This document shows, one piece after another, positions 1 to 6,599 of a stretch of DNA of 10,358 nucleotides. Under the pieces are notes generated by a model. The model saw nothing but the letters and a program-made list of their open reading frames with translations, ran no database searches and was not told the origin of the DNA. This DNA comes from Pseudomonadota bacterium (GTDB lineage: Bacteria > Pseudomonadota > Gammaproteobacteria > Burkholderiales > Burkholderiaceae_F). The stretch is from positions 1 through 10,358 of the forward strand of contig JAKANT010000024.1 of NCBI GenBank assembly GCA_021823635.1. Direction: 5' to 3'. The translations under genes were made by a program, and so were the position numbers. The stretch's first letter is position 1. Each line of letters starts with the position of its first letter.

Positions 1-24
1 GCGGCGCGCGCCCGGCCGCCGCGT

Positions 25-1197
25 TCAGTACGGCAGACCGACGTAGTTTTCCGCCAGCGATCCGAGCGCGCGCTCGGACGAAAACAGGTACGCCAGTTCC
101 GCCTGCTGCAGTCTCTGGTCGTAGTCGCCGTTGTCCGGAAAGCGGTGCAGCAGCTTGGTCATCCACCAGGAAAAGCGCTGCGCCTTCCAGATGCGTGACA
201 GCGCGCGCTCCGAGTAGCCCCGCAATCCGCTTTCGTCGCCGGTCTTGTAGTACGCGATCAGCGCGCGCGACAGGTAATAGATGTCGGAGGCGGCGCTGTT
301 CAGACCGCGCGCGCCGGTCGGCGGCACGATGTGGGCGGCATCGCCCGCCAGGAACAGGCGGCCATACTGCATCGGCTCGGCCACGAACGAGCGCAGCGGC
401 GCGATTGACTTTTCGATCGACGCTCCGGTGATCAACCGCGCCGCCACCTCCGGCGGCAGCCGCCGCTTCAGCTCGTCCCAGAACGCGTCGTCGGACCAAT
501 CCTCGACGCGATCGGACAGCGGTACCTGGATGTAGTAGCGCGAAAGCGTTGGCGAGCGCAGCGAGCACAGCGCGAAGCCGCGCTCGTGCTTGACGTAAAT
601 GAGTTCGGGCGACACCGGCGGCGTGCGCGACAGCACGCCGAGCCAGCCGAACGGGTAGACCTTCTCGTACTCGCGCAGCACGCCGGCCGGGATCGACTTT
701 CGGCTCACGCCGTGAAAGCCGTCGGCGCCGATCACGAACTCGCATTCGACGCGCTCGTCCGCGCCGCTCTTGCGGAAAGTGACACTCGGTCGATCGCCGG
801 CCAGGTCGTGCAACTGCACGTCCGAGGCTTCATGGATCACGATGCCGCCCATGCGGTCACGCGCCTCGTACAGGTCGCGCGTCAGCTCGGTCTGGCCGTA
901 CACGATCACCGAACCGCCGCCGCTGTATTTGTGCAAATCGACGCGGTCCAGCCGTCCGTCGTGGGCGATGAAGAAGCCATGATGGACCTGGCCTTCGCGC
1001 TGCATACGCTCGCCGCACTGCGCCTCGTCCATCAGACGCGCGAAGCCGTGTTCCAGCACGCCGGCGCGGATGCGCGCCAGCACGTGCTCGCGGCTGTGCT
1101 TCTCCAGCAGCACGTTGTCGATGCCGTTCAACTGCAGCAGCTGGGACAGCAGCAGGCCGGACGGTCCGCCGCCGATGATGCAGACCTTCGTTCGCAT
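25..1197 (-). CDS. pobA: 4-hydroxybenzoate 3-monooxygenase (p-hydroxybenzoate hydroxylase)
   Basis: A cytoplasmic FAD monooxygenase that hydroxylates 4-hydroxybenzoate to protocatechuate using NAD(P)H and O2, feeding the ring-cleavage genes to the right. The 390-residue protein is close to the usual ~394. The FAD-binding GGGPSG sits at residues 9-14, the GADGFHG (DG) motif at 157-163 and the AGDAAH motif at 284-289. The active-site residues known from the Pseudomonas fluorescens enzyme fall at the same numbers: Arg44, Tyr201, Ser212, Arg214, Arg220, Tyr222, Pro293 and Tyr385. This makes the substrate assignment strong. The open frame continues far upstream of the ATG, but the start at 1197 fits the family N-terminus (MRTKVCIIGGGPSG) and has a good Shine-Dalgarno. 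In the coenzyme loop, positions 33/34/38 are Lys/His/His instead of Arg/Gln/Tyr, so NADH/NADPH preference may differ. The gene is divergent from an AraC-type regulator that probably activates it. Confidence 0.97.
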   Translation of the reverse strand: MRTKVCIIGGGPSGLLLSQLLQLNGIDNVLLEKHSREHVLARIRAGVLEHGFARLMDEAQCGERMQREGQVHHGFFIAHDGRLDRVDLHKYSGGGSVIVYGQTELTRDLYEARDRMGGIVIHEASDVQLHDLAGDRPSVTFRKSGADERVECEFVIGADGFHGVSRKSIPAGVLREYEKVYPFGWLGVLSRTPPVSPELIYVKHERGFALCSLRSPTLSRYYIQVPLSDRVEDWSDDAFWDELKRRLPPEVAARLITGASIEKSIAPLRSFVAEPMQYGRLFLAGDAAHIVPPTGARGLNSAASDIYYLSRALIAYYKTGDESGLRGYSERALSRIWKAQRFSWWMTKLLHRFPDNGDYDQRLQQAELAYLFSSERALGSLAENYVGLPY

Positions 1198-1290
1198 GCT
1201 TGTCTCCTCGTCGAATCGTGCCGTCGAAGTTAACCGTGCCGGTGCGCCGACGGAATGGGTGCTCGCGGCAAGAACTTGTACGATTCGAAC
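1198..1290. promoter_or_regulatory. Divergent pobA / pobR control region with inverted repeat
   Basis: This is the only space between the two divergent genes, so both promoters should lie here. It contains TCGAATCGT at 1211-1219 and its exact reverse complement ACGATTCGA at 1280-1288, with 60 bp between the arms. A partial third copy, ACGATTC, lies at 1309-1315 just inside the regulator gene. Pairs of spaced sites fit an AraC-family regulator acting on a divergent promoter. I could not pick convincing -35/-10 pairs; TACGAT at 1279-1284 is a possible -10 for the rightward gene. The operator role is an inference. Confidence 0.5.
1203..1209 (-). promoter_or_regulatory. Shine-Dalgarno of pobA
   Basis: On the minus strand this reads GAGGAGA, five bases before the ATG whose A is at 1197. 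It fixes the pobA start inside a reading frame that otherwise stays open well into the divergent regulator gene. Confidence 0.75.
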
Positions 1291-2187
1291 ATGCCCGGTG
1301 CACGCGCAACGATTCTTTCGTTCGGCCTGTTCGGCGAGTCCGCGCATCTGCCGGACGTGATGCACTGCGAGACGATCGCGGCGCGCGCGGTACGCCACGA
1401 CTGGGAGCTGGCACCGCACCGCCACGCGCGCCTGCATCAGGTGCTGCTGATCGAGTCGGGCGGCGGCACCGCGCAGGTCGAAGAAGCCACGCTGCGGCTG
1501 GCACCCCGCGCGCTGCTCAACCTGCCGACGGGCTGCGTGCACGGCTTCCGGTTTCAGCCCGGCACCGAGGGCTATGTCGTCACGATGCCGGACGAACTGG
1601 TCGACGCGTCGCTGGCCGATTCCGACGAGGCGCGCCCGCTGTTGCGTCAGCCCTGTCTGGCGCGCGCCGATGCCGCCACGCGCCAGGTGATCCGCCAGAT
1701 CTGGCGCGAGTTCCGGGACCGTTCGCCGGCGCGCGCGCAGGTGCTGCGCGGGCTGTGCGCAACACTGCTCGGATTGACCGCGCGCGCCTTGGCGCGCGCC
1801 GCGCCGGTCGCGCCGGCCGCTGCCGAGCCGCCGTTGCTGCGCCGCTTCGAGGCGCTGCTCGAGCAACACTTCGCCGACCACTGGAAGGTGGCCGACTATG
1901 CACGCGCGCTCGGCGTCACCTCGACGCACCTTTCGCGCATCACGCGCGCGGCGCGCGGGGTGCCGGCCTCGGCGCTGATCGCCGCGCGCCTGATGCGCGA
2001 GGCACGCCGCCATCTGGCTTACACCTCGATGAATGTGGCCACCGTGGCCGACGCGCTGGGCTTTTCCGATCCCGCCTACTTCAGCCGCGCCTTCGCGCGT
2101 ACCGTGGGGCTGTCGCCGCGTGCCTTCCGCGCCCGCCTCGCTGCGCGTGCGACCGCGGGGCCGGCTGCCGCGCAGGCACAAGGATGA
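1291..2187 (+). CDS. pobR: AraC-family transcriptional regulator, probable activator of pobA
   Basis: A DNA-binding regulator of the AraC/XylS family, 298 residues from this start. The N-terminal part (about residues 25-100) looks like a cupin-type effector-binding domain, with the pattern HDWELAPHRHARLHQ. The C-terminal ~100 residues carry the two helix-turn-helix units: the first around 197-222 (VADYARALGVTSTHLSRI), the second around 247-272 (NVATVADALGFSDPAYFSRA), followed by LSPRAFR. AraC-type regulators divergent from pobA are known to respond to 4-hydroxybenzoate and activate pobA, so this role is likely. The effector is inferred from position. An in-frame ATG at 1255 would add 12 residues; I prefer 1291 because the extra segment would run through the divergent control region and its inverted repeat. 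Neither start has a strong ribosome site. The gene overlaps the next regulator by ATGA. Confidence 0.85.
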   Translation: MPGARATILSFGLFGESAHLPDVMHCETIAARAVRHDWELAPHRHARLHQVLLIESGGGTAQVEEATLRLAPRALLNLPTGCVHGFRFQPGTEGYVVTMPDELVDASLADSDEARPLLRQPCLARADAATRQVIRQIWREFRDRSPARAQVLRGLCATLLGLTARALARAAPVAPAAAEPPLLRRFEALLEQHFADHWKVADYARALGVTSTHLSRITRAARGVPASALIAARLMREARRHLAYTSMNVATVADALGFSDPAYFSRAFARTVGLSPRAFRARLAARATAGPAAAQAQG

Positions 2188-3134
2188 ATCTGAAACAGCT
2201 CGAGTATTTCGTGCGGGTTGCCGAAGCGGGCAGTTTCAGCCGCGCCGCGATGATCCTGAAGGTGGCGCAGCCCGCGCTCAGCCGCCAGGTGCGGCTGCTG
2301 GAAACCGACCTGCGCACGGCGCTGTTGCTGCGTACCGGCCGCGGCGTGGTGCTGACCGAGGCCGGCAAGCGTCTGTTCGAGCATGGCACCGGCATCCTGC
2401 AACTGTTGGCGCATGCGCGCCACGACATCGAGAGCCGCCGCGACGAACCGGCGGGCGCAATCGTGATCGCGCTGCCCCCCACCCTGGCGCGCCTGCTGAC
2501 GATGCCGCTGGTCGAAGCGTTCCGCCAGCAGTTGCCGCGCGCGCGGCTGGCGGTGGTGGAAGGGTTCTCGACCCACATCGCCGAGTGGGTCGCCACCGGA
2601 CGGGTCGATCTGGGCGCGGTGTACGACCCGGAGCCGGCGCCCGCGCTCGAGACTGCCCCGGTGCGCGAGGAAGCGCTGTGCCTGGTGAGCGCGGCTACGC
2701 CGTCGGCCCGGCGACGCGCGCGCAGCGAGCCCGCCGAAGCGCACGTGCTGGAGTTCGCCGAGCTGCCGCGCTACCCGCTGATCGTGCCGGAGCGCGCGCA
2801 CACGTTCCGCCGCCTGCTCGAAGCGCAGGCCGCCCGCCAGGGCCTGAAACTCGACGTGGCCTGGGAGATGTCCAGCGTGCAGTCGATCCTGGAACTGGTG
2901 CGCGCCGGCTACGGGCACGCCGTGCTGACCGAGAGCGCGGTGCGCGCGTCGGGTCGCGCCGCCGACTACCGCGTGCGCCCGCTCGTTCGGCCGCAGTTGG
3001 TGACCGCGCTGTGCCTGGCGGTGTCGGCGCACAAGCCGGCCACGCCGCTGCGCCGCCATGCGATGCGCCTGTTGCTCGAGCTGTTGCGCCCGGGCGCGCC
3101 GCCGGCCGCGCGCAGCCATAACGGGACGCGATAG
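2184..3134 (+). CDS. LysR-family transcriptional regulator
   Basis: A LysR-type regulator of 316 residues, the normal length. The N-terminal winged helix-turn-helix occupies residues 1-60, with the typical MNLKQLEYFVRVAEAGSFSR opening, the AQPALSRQVRLLE recognition region and the LTEAGKRL wing. Residues ~90-300 form the periplasmic-binding-like effector domain (for example SVQSILELVRAGYGHAVLTE near 235-255). The ATG overlaps the stop of the AraC gene (ATGA), with AAGG just upstream, so translation is probably coupled. LysR-type regulators such as LigR control protocatechuate 4,5-cleavage genes in other bacteria. By position this one probably controls the operon that begins about 90 bp downstream, but the effector and target are not shown by the sequence. 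Confidence 0.92.
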   Translation: MNLKQLEYFVRVAEAGSFSRAAMILKVAQPALSRQVRLLETDLRTALLLRTGRGVVLTEAGKRLFEHGTGILQLLAHARHDIESRRDEPAGAIVIALPPTLARLLTMPLVEAFRQQLPRARLAVVEGFSTHIAEWVATGRVDLGAVYDPEPAPALETAPVREEALCLVSAATPSARRRARSEPAEAHVLEFAELPRYPLIVPERAHTFRRLLEAQAARQGLKLDVAWEMSSVQSILELVRAGYGHAVLTESAVRASGRAADYRVRPLVRPQLVTALCLAVSAHKPATPLRRHAMRLLLELLRPGAPPAARSHNGTR

Positions 3135-3145
3135 CTGCTAGCGCG

Positions 3146-3169
3146 GCGCATGCGTGGGCGCGCATGCGC
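3146..3169 (+). terminator. GC-rich hairpin after the LysR gene, possible weak terminator
   Basis: A perfect 9-bp stem (GCGCATGCG pairing with CGCATGCGC) with a 6-base loop begins 11 bases after the LysR stop. No T-run follows, so it is not a standard intrinsic terminator. It could attenuate read-through or be part of the leader of the downstream operon. Part of its strength comes from GCGCATGCGC being self-complementary. Confidence 0.3.
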
Positions 3170-3224
3170 TCGCGCGCGACAATGCGCGCAGTGTGCGGCC
3201 TGCGTCCGCCTGCCTCGTCTTGTC

Positions 3225-3905
3225 GTGATCTCCGGTATCTCTTCGATGGCCACGCGCCAAGTGCTGGCCGAACTCGCACAGGCCTACCGGGCGGCCACGG
3301 GCGTGGCGGTGCGCTTCGAATCCGTCGGCGGCGTCGATGCGGCGCGCCGCGTGCAGGCGGGCGAACCGTTCGACCTCGCCGTGCTGGCCGCCGACGCGAT
3401 CGACCGCCTGATCGCGGGCGGCCACCTGGCGGCCGATTCGCGCACCGACCTCGTGCGCTCGCCGGTCGCGGTGGCGGTGCGTCACGGCGCGGCCCGGCCC
3501 GACATCGGCAGCGAGGCGGCGCTACGGGAGGCGGTGCAGGCGGCGCGGTCGATCGGTTACTCCACCGGCCCGAGCGGCACCGCACTGCTGGCGCTGTTCG
3601 AGCGCTGGGGCATCGCCGAGGCCATGCGCGCGCGCATCGTGCAGGCGCCGCCCGGCGTGCCGGTGGCGCGCCTGGTGGCGGAGGGCACGGTCGAGATGGG
3701 TTTTCAGCAGGCAAGCGAACTGCTCGGCGCGCCAGGCGTGGAGGTGCTCGGCACCTTACCTGCCGAGTGCGCGATCGAGACGGTGTTTAGCGGCGCGCGC
3801 TGCGCGGGGTCGCGCCAGCCGGAGGCGGTGGCGGCGCTGCTGCGCTTTTTGCGCTCGCCGCAGACGGAAGAAGTCAAGCGTCGTTACGGTATGGCGCCGG
3901 CATGA
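3225..3905 (+). CDS. ModA-like substrate-binding-domain protein without signal peptide
   Basis: A type 2 periplasmic-binding-protein fold related to molybdate-binding ModA proteins, 226 residues from a GTG start. Recognisable segments are ISGISSMATRQVLAEL at the N-terminus, FDLAVLAADAIDRLIAGG (49-66), the ligand-loop-like STGPSGTALLALFERWGI (113-130) and EMGFQQASELL (157-167). The frame is open back to an ATG at 3150, but that ATG sits in a hairpin and the added peptide is Arg/Cys-rich and unlike a secretion signal. With either start there is no signal peptide or lipobox, so the protein is probably cytoplasmic and not a transporter subunit, and no permease or ATPase gene is nearby. It is the first gene of the 4,5-cleavage operon, 22 bp before ligJ. 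The ligand is unknown; an aromatic or dicarboxylate ligand would suit the context, but this is speculation. The start is uncertain (3225, 3246 or 3150). Confidence 0.75.
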   Translation: MISGISSMATRQVLAELAQAYRAATGVAVRFESVGGVDAARRVQAGEPFDLAVLAADAIDRLIAGGHLAADSRTDLVRSPVAVAVRHGAARPDIGSEAALREAVQAARSIGYSTGPSGTALLALFERWGIAEAMRARIVQAPPGVPVARLVAEGTVEMGFQQASELLGAPGVEVLGTLPAECAIETVFSGARCAGSRQPEAVAALLRFLRSPQTEEVKRRYGMAPA

Positions 3906-3911
3906 CGGACG

Positions 3912-3918
3912 AAGGGAG
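3912..3918 (+). promoter_or_regulatory. Shine-Dalgarno of ligJ
   Basis: AAGGGAG lies nine bases before the ATG at 3928, in the 22-bp gap after the preceding gene. It supports the ligJ start and its translation independently of the upstream gene. Confidence 0.65.
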
Positions 3919-3927
3919 CGCACAGCG

Positions 3928-4953
3928 ATGATCATCGACGTGCATGGCCACTACACGACCGCGCCGAAGGCGCTCGAGGAGTGGCGCAACCGGCAGATCG
4001 CCGGCTTGAAGGACCCGGCGGTCGCGCCGCGGGCATCCGACCTGAAGATCGGCGACGACGAGATCCGCGACTCGATCGAGAAAAACCAGTTGCAGAAGAT
4101 GCGCGAACGCGGCATCGACCTCACCGTGTTCTCGCCGCGCGCCAGCTTCATGGCGCACCACATCGGCGGCTTCGAGACCAGCGCCACCTGGGCCGCGATC
4201 TGCAACGAGCTCGTGCACCGCGTTTGCCGGCTGTTTCCGGACCATTTCATCGGCTGCGCGATGCTGCCGCAGTCGCCGGGCGTGGATCCGAGAACCTGCC
4301 TGCCGGAGCTGAAACGCTGCATCGAGGAATACGGCTTCGTCGCGATCAACCTGAACCCCGATCCTTCGGGCGGCCACTGGAAAGAGCCGCCGCTGACCGA
4401 CCGCTGGTGGTACCCGATCTACGAAAAGATGGTCGAGTACGACATCCCGGCGATGATCCACGTCAGCACGTCCTGCAACCCGTGCTTCCATACCACCGGC
4501 GCGCACTACATCAACGCCGACACGACGGCGGTGATGCAGTTGATCCAGGGCGACCTGTTCAAGGATTTCCCGACCCTGCGTTTCGTCATTCCGCACGGCG
4601 GCGGCGCCGCGCCCTACCACTGGGGCCGCTACCGCGGGCTGGCGCAGGAACTGAAGAAACCGCCGCTCGCCGAACACCTGCTGAAAAACGTCTATTTCGA
4701 CACCTGCGTCTATCACCAGCCGGGCATCGATCTGCTGGCGCGCGTGATCCCGGTGGACAACGTGCTGTTCGCGAGCGAGATGATCGGCGCGGTGCGCGGG
4801 ATCGATCCGGACACTGGGCATCACTTCGACGACACGCGCCGCTACATCGAGGCCGCCGCGCTCGACGCGCAGGCGCGCTACAAGATCTACGAAGGCAACG
4901 CGCGCCGCGTCTATCCGCGCCTGGACGCGGCGCTGAAAGCGAAGGGGAAGTGA
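3928..4953 (+). CDS. ligJ: 4-oxalomesaconate hydratase (amidohydrolase family)
   Basis: Hydrates 4-oxalomesaconate to 4-carboxy-4-hydroxy-2-oxoadipate in the protocatechuate/gallate 4,5-cleavage pathway. The 341-residue length is normal for LigJ. The metal-binding HGH is at residues 6-8 (MIIDVHGHYT), with further conserved His178 (IPAMIHVST), His223 (VIPHGGG) and Glu284 (FASEMIGAVRG). His6, His8, His178 and Glu284 match the zinc ligands I recall for characterised LigJ. This separates LigJ from amidohydrolases that use an aspartate near the C-terminal end. The start is firm: the catalytic HxH follows immediately and there is a good ribosome site. ligK begins two bases after its stop, which fits consecutive pathway steps made from one message. 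It is also called pmdF/galB-type in other organisms. Confidence 0.95.
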   Translation: MIIDVHGHYTTAPKALEEWRNRQIAGLKDPAVAPRASDLKIGDDEIRDSIEKNQLQKMRERGIDLTVFSPRASFMAHHIGGFETSATWAAICNELVHRVCRLFPDHFIGCAMLPQSPGVDPRTCLPELKRCIEEYGFVAINLNPDPSGGHWKEPPLTDRWWYPIYEKMVEYDIPAMIHVSTSCNPCFHTTGAHYINADTTAVMQLIQGDLFKDFPTLRFVIPHGGGAAPYHWGRYRGLAQELKKPPLAEHLLKNVYFDTCVYHQPGIDLLARVIPVDNVLFASEMIGAVRGIDPDTGHHFDDTRRYIEAAALDAQARYKIYEGNARRVYPRLDAALKAKGK

Positions 4954-4955
4954 CG

Positions 4956-5639
4956 ATGTACGAGCTCGGCGTAGTCAAACGCGCGATCGCCCGTGCCGAT
5001 CGCGCGGCAGTGCAGAAGCTGGCGCAGTTCGGCGTGGCCACCGTGCACGAGGCGATGGGCCGCGTCGGCCTGATGAAACCGTATCTGCGCCCCATCTATC
5101 CCGGCGCGCACGTGGCCGGCACCGCGGTGACGGTGCTGCTGCATCCGGGCGACAACTGGATGCTGCACGTGGCCGCCGAACAGATCCGCGAAGGCGACAT
5201 CGTGGTCGCCGCATGCACCGCGGACTGCGAGGACGGCTTCTTCGGCGAACTGCTCGCCACCAGCTTCCGCGCGCGCGGCGCGCAGGCGCTGGTGATCGAC
5301 GGCGGCGTGCGCGACGTGCGCGAGCTCACCGCGATGCGCTTTCCGGTCTGGAGCCGCGCCATCAGCGCCAAGGGCACGATCAAGGCGACGCTTGGCTCGG
5401 TCAACATCCCGGTGGTGTGCGCGGGCGCGCTGGTCAACGCCGGCGACGTGATCGTCGCCGACGACGACGGCGTGGTGGTCGTGCCGGCGGCGCTCGCCGC
5501 CCAGACCGCGGAGGCCGCGGCCGCGCGCGAAGCCAACGAAGCCGCCAAGCGCGAGCAACTGGCCGCCGGCGTGCTAGGGCTCGACATGTACAAGATGCGC
5601 GAGCCGCTCGCCAAGGCGGGGCTGCGCTACATCGACTGA
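4956..5639 (+). CDS. ligK: 4-carboxy-4-hydroxy-2-oxoadipate aldolase (HMG/CHA aldolase)
   Basis: Cleaves 4-carboxy-4-hydroxy-2-oxoadipate to pyruvate and oxaloacetate, the last step of the 4,5-cleavage route. It is a class II metal-dependent aldolase of the RraA-like/HMG-CHA aldolase family, 227 residues, normal length. Features are VATVHEAMGRVGLM (27-40), the GELLATSF loop (97-104), and IDGGVRDVREL (114-124) containing the conserved Arg119-Asp120 pair that binds pyruvate and helps hold the metal. The C-terminal tail (AAKREQLAAGVLGLDMYKMR) is typical of true CHA aldolases, whereas RraA proteins are shorter. AAGGGGAAG just upstream provides a ribosome site overlapping the end of ligJ. The same enzyme serves protocatechuate and gallate breakdown (ProA, PmdC/GalC-type names elsewhere). 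Confidence 0.95.
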   Translation: MYELGVVKRAIARADRAAVQKLAQFGVATVHEAMGRVGLMKPYLRPIYPGAHVAGTAVTVLLHPGDNWMLHVAAEQIREGDIVVAACTADCEDGFFGELLATSFRARGAQALVIDGGVRDVRELTAMRFPVWSRAISAKGTIKATLGSVNIPVVCAGALVNAGDVIVADDDGVVVVPAALAAQTAEAAAAREANEAAKREQLAAGVLGLDMYKMREPLAKAGLRYID

Positions 5640-5648
5640 GCGACGATC

Positions 5649-6599
5649 ATGGACGCCACCGCCGATCCGTTGCGTTGGACCGTGGGCCTGCTCGGCTACG
5701 GCGAAGTGGGCCGCATTTTGGCCGAAGACTTGCGCGCGCGCGGCGTGGCGCGCGTCATGGCCTATGACCTGAAGCTCGGCGGCGCGCTGGACGGCCCGCT
5801 GCGCGAACATGCGCGACGGCACGGCGTCGAGCTGGCCGACTCGCACCGGGCGCTCGCCGCCGGCAGCGATTTGATCGTCTCCGCGGTCACCGCCAGCCAG
5901 ACCGTGGCGGCGGCGCAGGCGTGCGCGACCGGCCTGCGCCCCGGGACCTGGTTTCTCGACTTCAACTCCGCATCGCCCGGCGCGAAACAGAACGCGGCGC
6001 GCGCGATCGAAGCGGGCGGCGGGCGCTACGTCGAGGGCGCGGTGATGACCTCGGTGCCGCCGCACCGCATCCGCGTGCCGCTGCTGCTGGGCGGGCCGTG
6101 GGCCGCCGACTTGCTGCCTGCGCTCGCCGCGCTCGGCTTCGAGGCCAAGGTCGCTTCCGAGCGCCTCGGCGTGGCGTCCGCCACCAAGATGTGCCGCAGC
6201 GTGATGATCAAGGGGCTGGAGGCGATGACGATCGAAAGCCTGACGGCGGCGCGCTTCTATGGCGTGGAGGATGCCGTGCTCGCCTCGCTGCGCGAGACCT
6301 TCCCCGGCATCGACTGGGAGCGGCAGGCGGCCTATTTCTTTCAGCGCGTGATCGAGCACGGGCGGCGGCGTGCCGAAGAGATGCGCGAGGTCGCGCAGAC
6401 CGTGCGCGAAGCCGGGCTGCAGCCTTGGTCGGCCGCCGGCACCGCCGAACGCCAGGCGTGGATGGCCGACCTGGCCGACGCGGGCGTCTTCGGCGCGCGG
6501 GCAGCCGCGGGCTTCGCGCGCAGCGCCAACTGGCGTACGGAGGCGGACCGCTTGCTGCGCCATCTGGCGCAGGAACCGACGGGAGGGTCGCAGCGATGA
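5649..6599 (+). CDS. NAD(P)-dependent dehydrogenase-like protein with DUF1932 domain
   Basis: A 316-residue protein of the 6-phosphogluconate / beta-hydroxyacid dehydrogenase superfamily. The N-terminal Rossmann fold has GLLGYGEVGR at residues 13-22, and LDFNSASPG (103-111) resembles the family's substrate-binding loop. The central GVASATKMCRSVMIKGLEAM (174-193) carries the lysine expected to be catalytic (Lys180). The asparagine usual four residues later is Ser184. Residues from about 190 onward match the all-helical DUF1932-type C-terminal domain. It lies nine bases after ligK and overlaps ligI by four bases, so it is firmly inside the pathway operon, yet no step of the classical pathway needs it. 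CHMS dehydrogenase (LigC) belongs to a different family (Gfo/Idh/MocA), so I do not call this LigC. The substrate is unknown. The ATG at 5649 has only a weak ribosome site. Confidence 0.85.
   Translation: MDATADPLRWTVGLLGYGEVGRILAEDLRARGVARVMAYDLKLGGALDGPLREHARRHGVELADSHRALAAGSDLIVSAVTASQTVAAAQACATGLRPGTWFLDFNSASPGAKQNAARAIEAGGGRYVEGAVMTSVPPHRIRVPLLLGGPWAADLLPALAALGFEAKVASERLGVASATKMCRSVMIKGLEAMTIESLTAARFYGVEDAVLASLRETFPGIDWERQAAYFFQRVIEHGRRRAEEMREVAQTVREAGLQPWSAAGTAERQAWMADLADAGVFGARAAAGFARSANWRTEADRLLRHLAQEPTGGSQR
6581..6587 (+). promoter_or_regulatory. Shine-Dalgarno of ligI
   Basis: GGGAGGG lies eight bases before the ATG at 6596, inside the end of the preceding gene. It fixes the start within a longer open frame and shows that ligI, although overlapping, has its own strong ribosome site. 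Confidence 0.7.

Noticed and set aside
1..22. GCGGCG/CGCCGC hairpin just after pobA as a terminator
   Set aside because: Only six base pairs, no T-run, and simple GC-repeat sequence cut by the window edge; not distinguishable from background.
1198..2181. The pobA frame stays open upstream to near 2181 on the minus strand, suggesting a 718-residue fusion
   Set aside because: The upstream part is antisense to a clear AraC-family gene, is rich in Arg/Ala/Gln without recognisable domains, and a Shine-Dalgarno with the family N-terminus marks the true start at 1197.
1200..2183. A long open frame in front of the LysR gene that could read as an N-terminal extension
   Set aside because: It is the out-of-frame shadow of the AraC-family gene in GC-rich DNA; the LysR family begins exactly at MNLKQLEYFV.
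2076..3119. Long minus-strand open frame opposite the LysR gene
   Set aside because: The composition is Arg/Ala/Gln-rich shadow coding with no domain; the plus-strand frame holds a complete LysR protein.
3225..3905. Calling the binding protein modA of a molybdate transporter
   Set aside because: It has no signal peptide, no modB/modC neighbours and no molybdenum enzyme nearby; only fold-level similarity is supported.
5649..6599. Calling the dehydrogenase LigC (CHMS dehydrogenase)
   Set aside because: LigC belongs to the Gfo/Idh/MocA family; this protein has a beta-hydroxyacid-dehydrogenase-like N-terminus and a DUF1932-like helical C-terminus.
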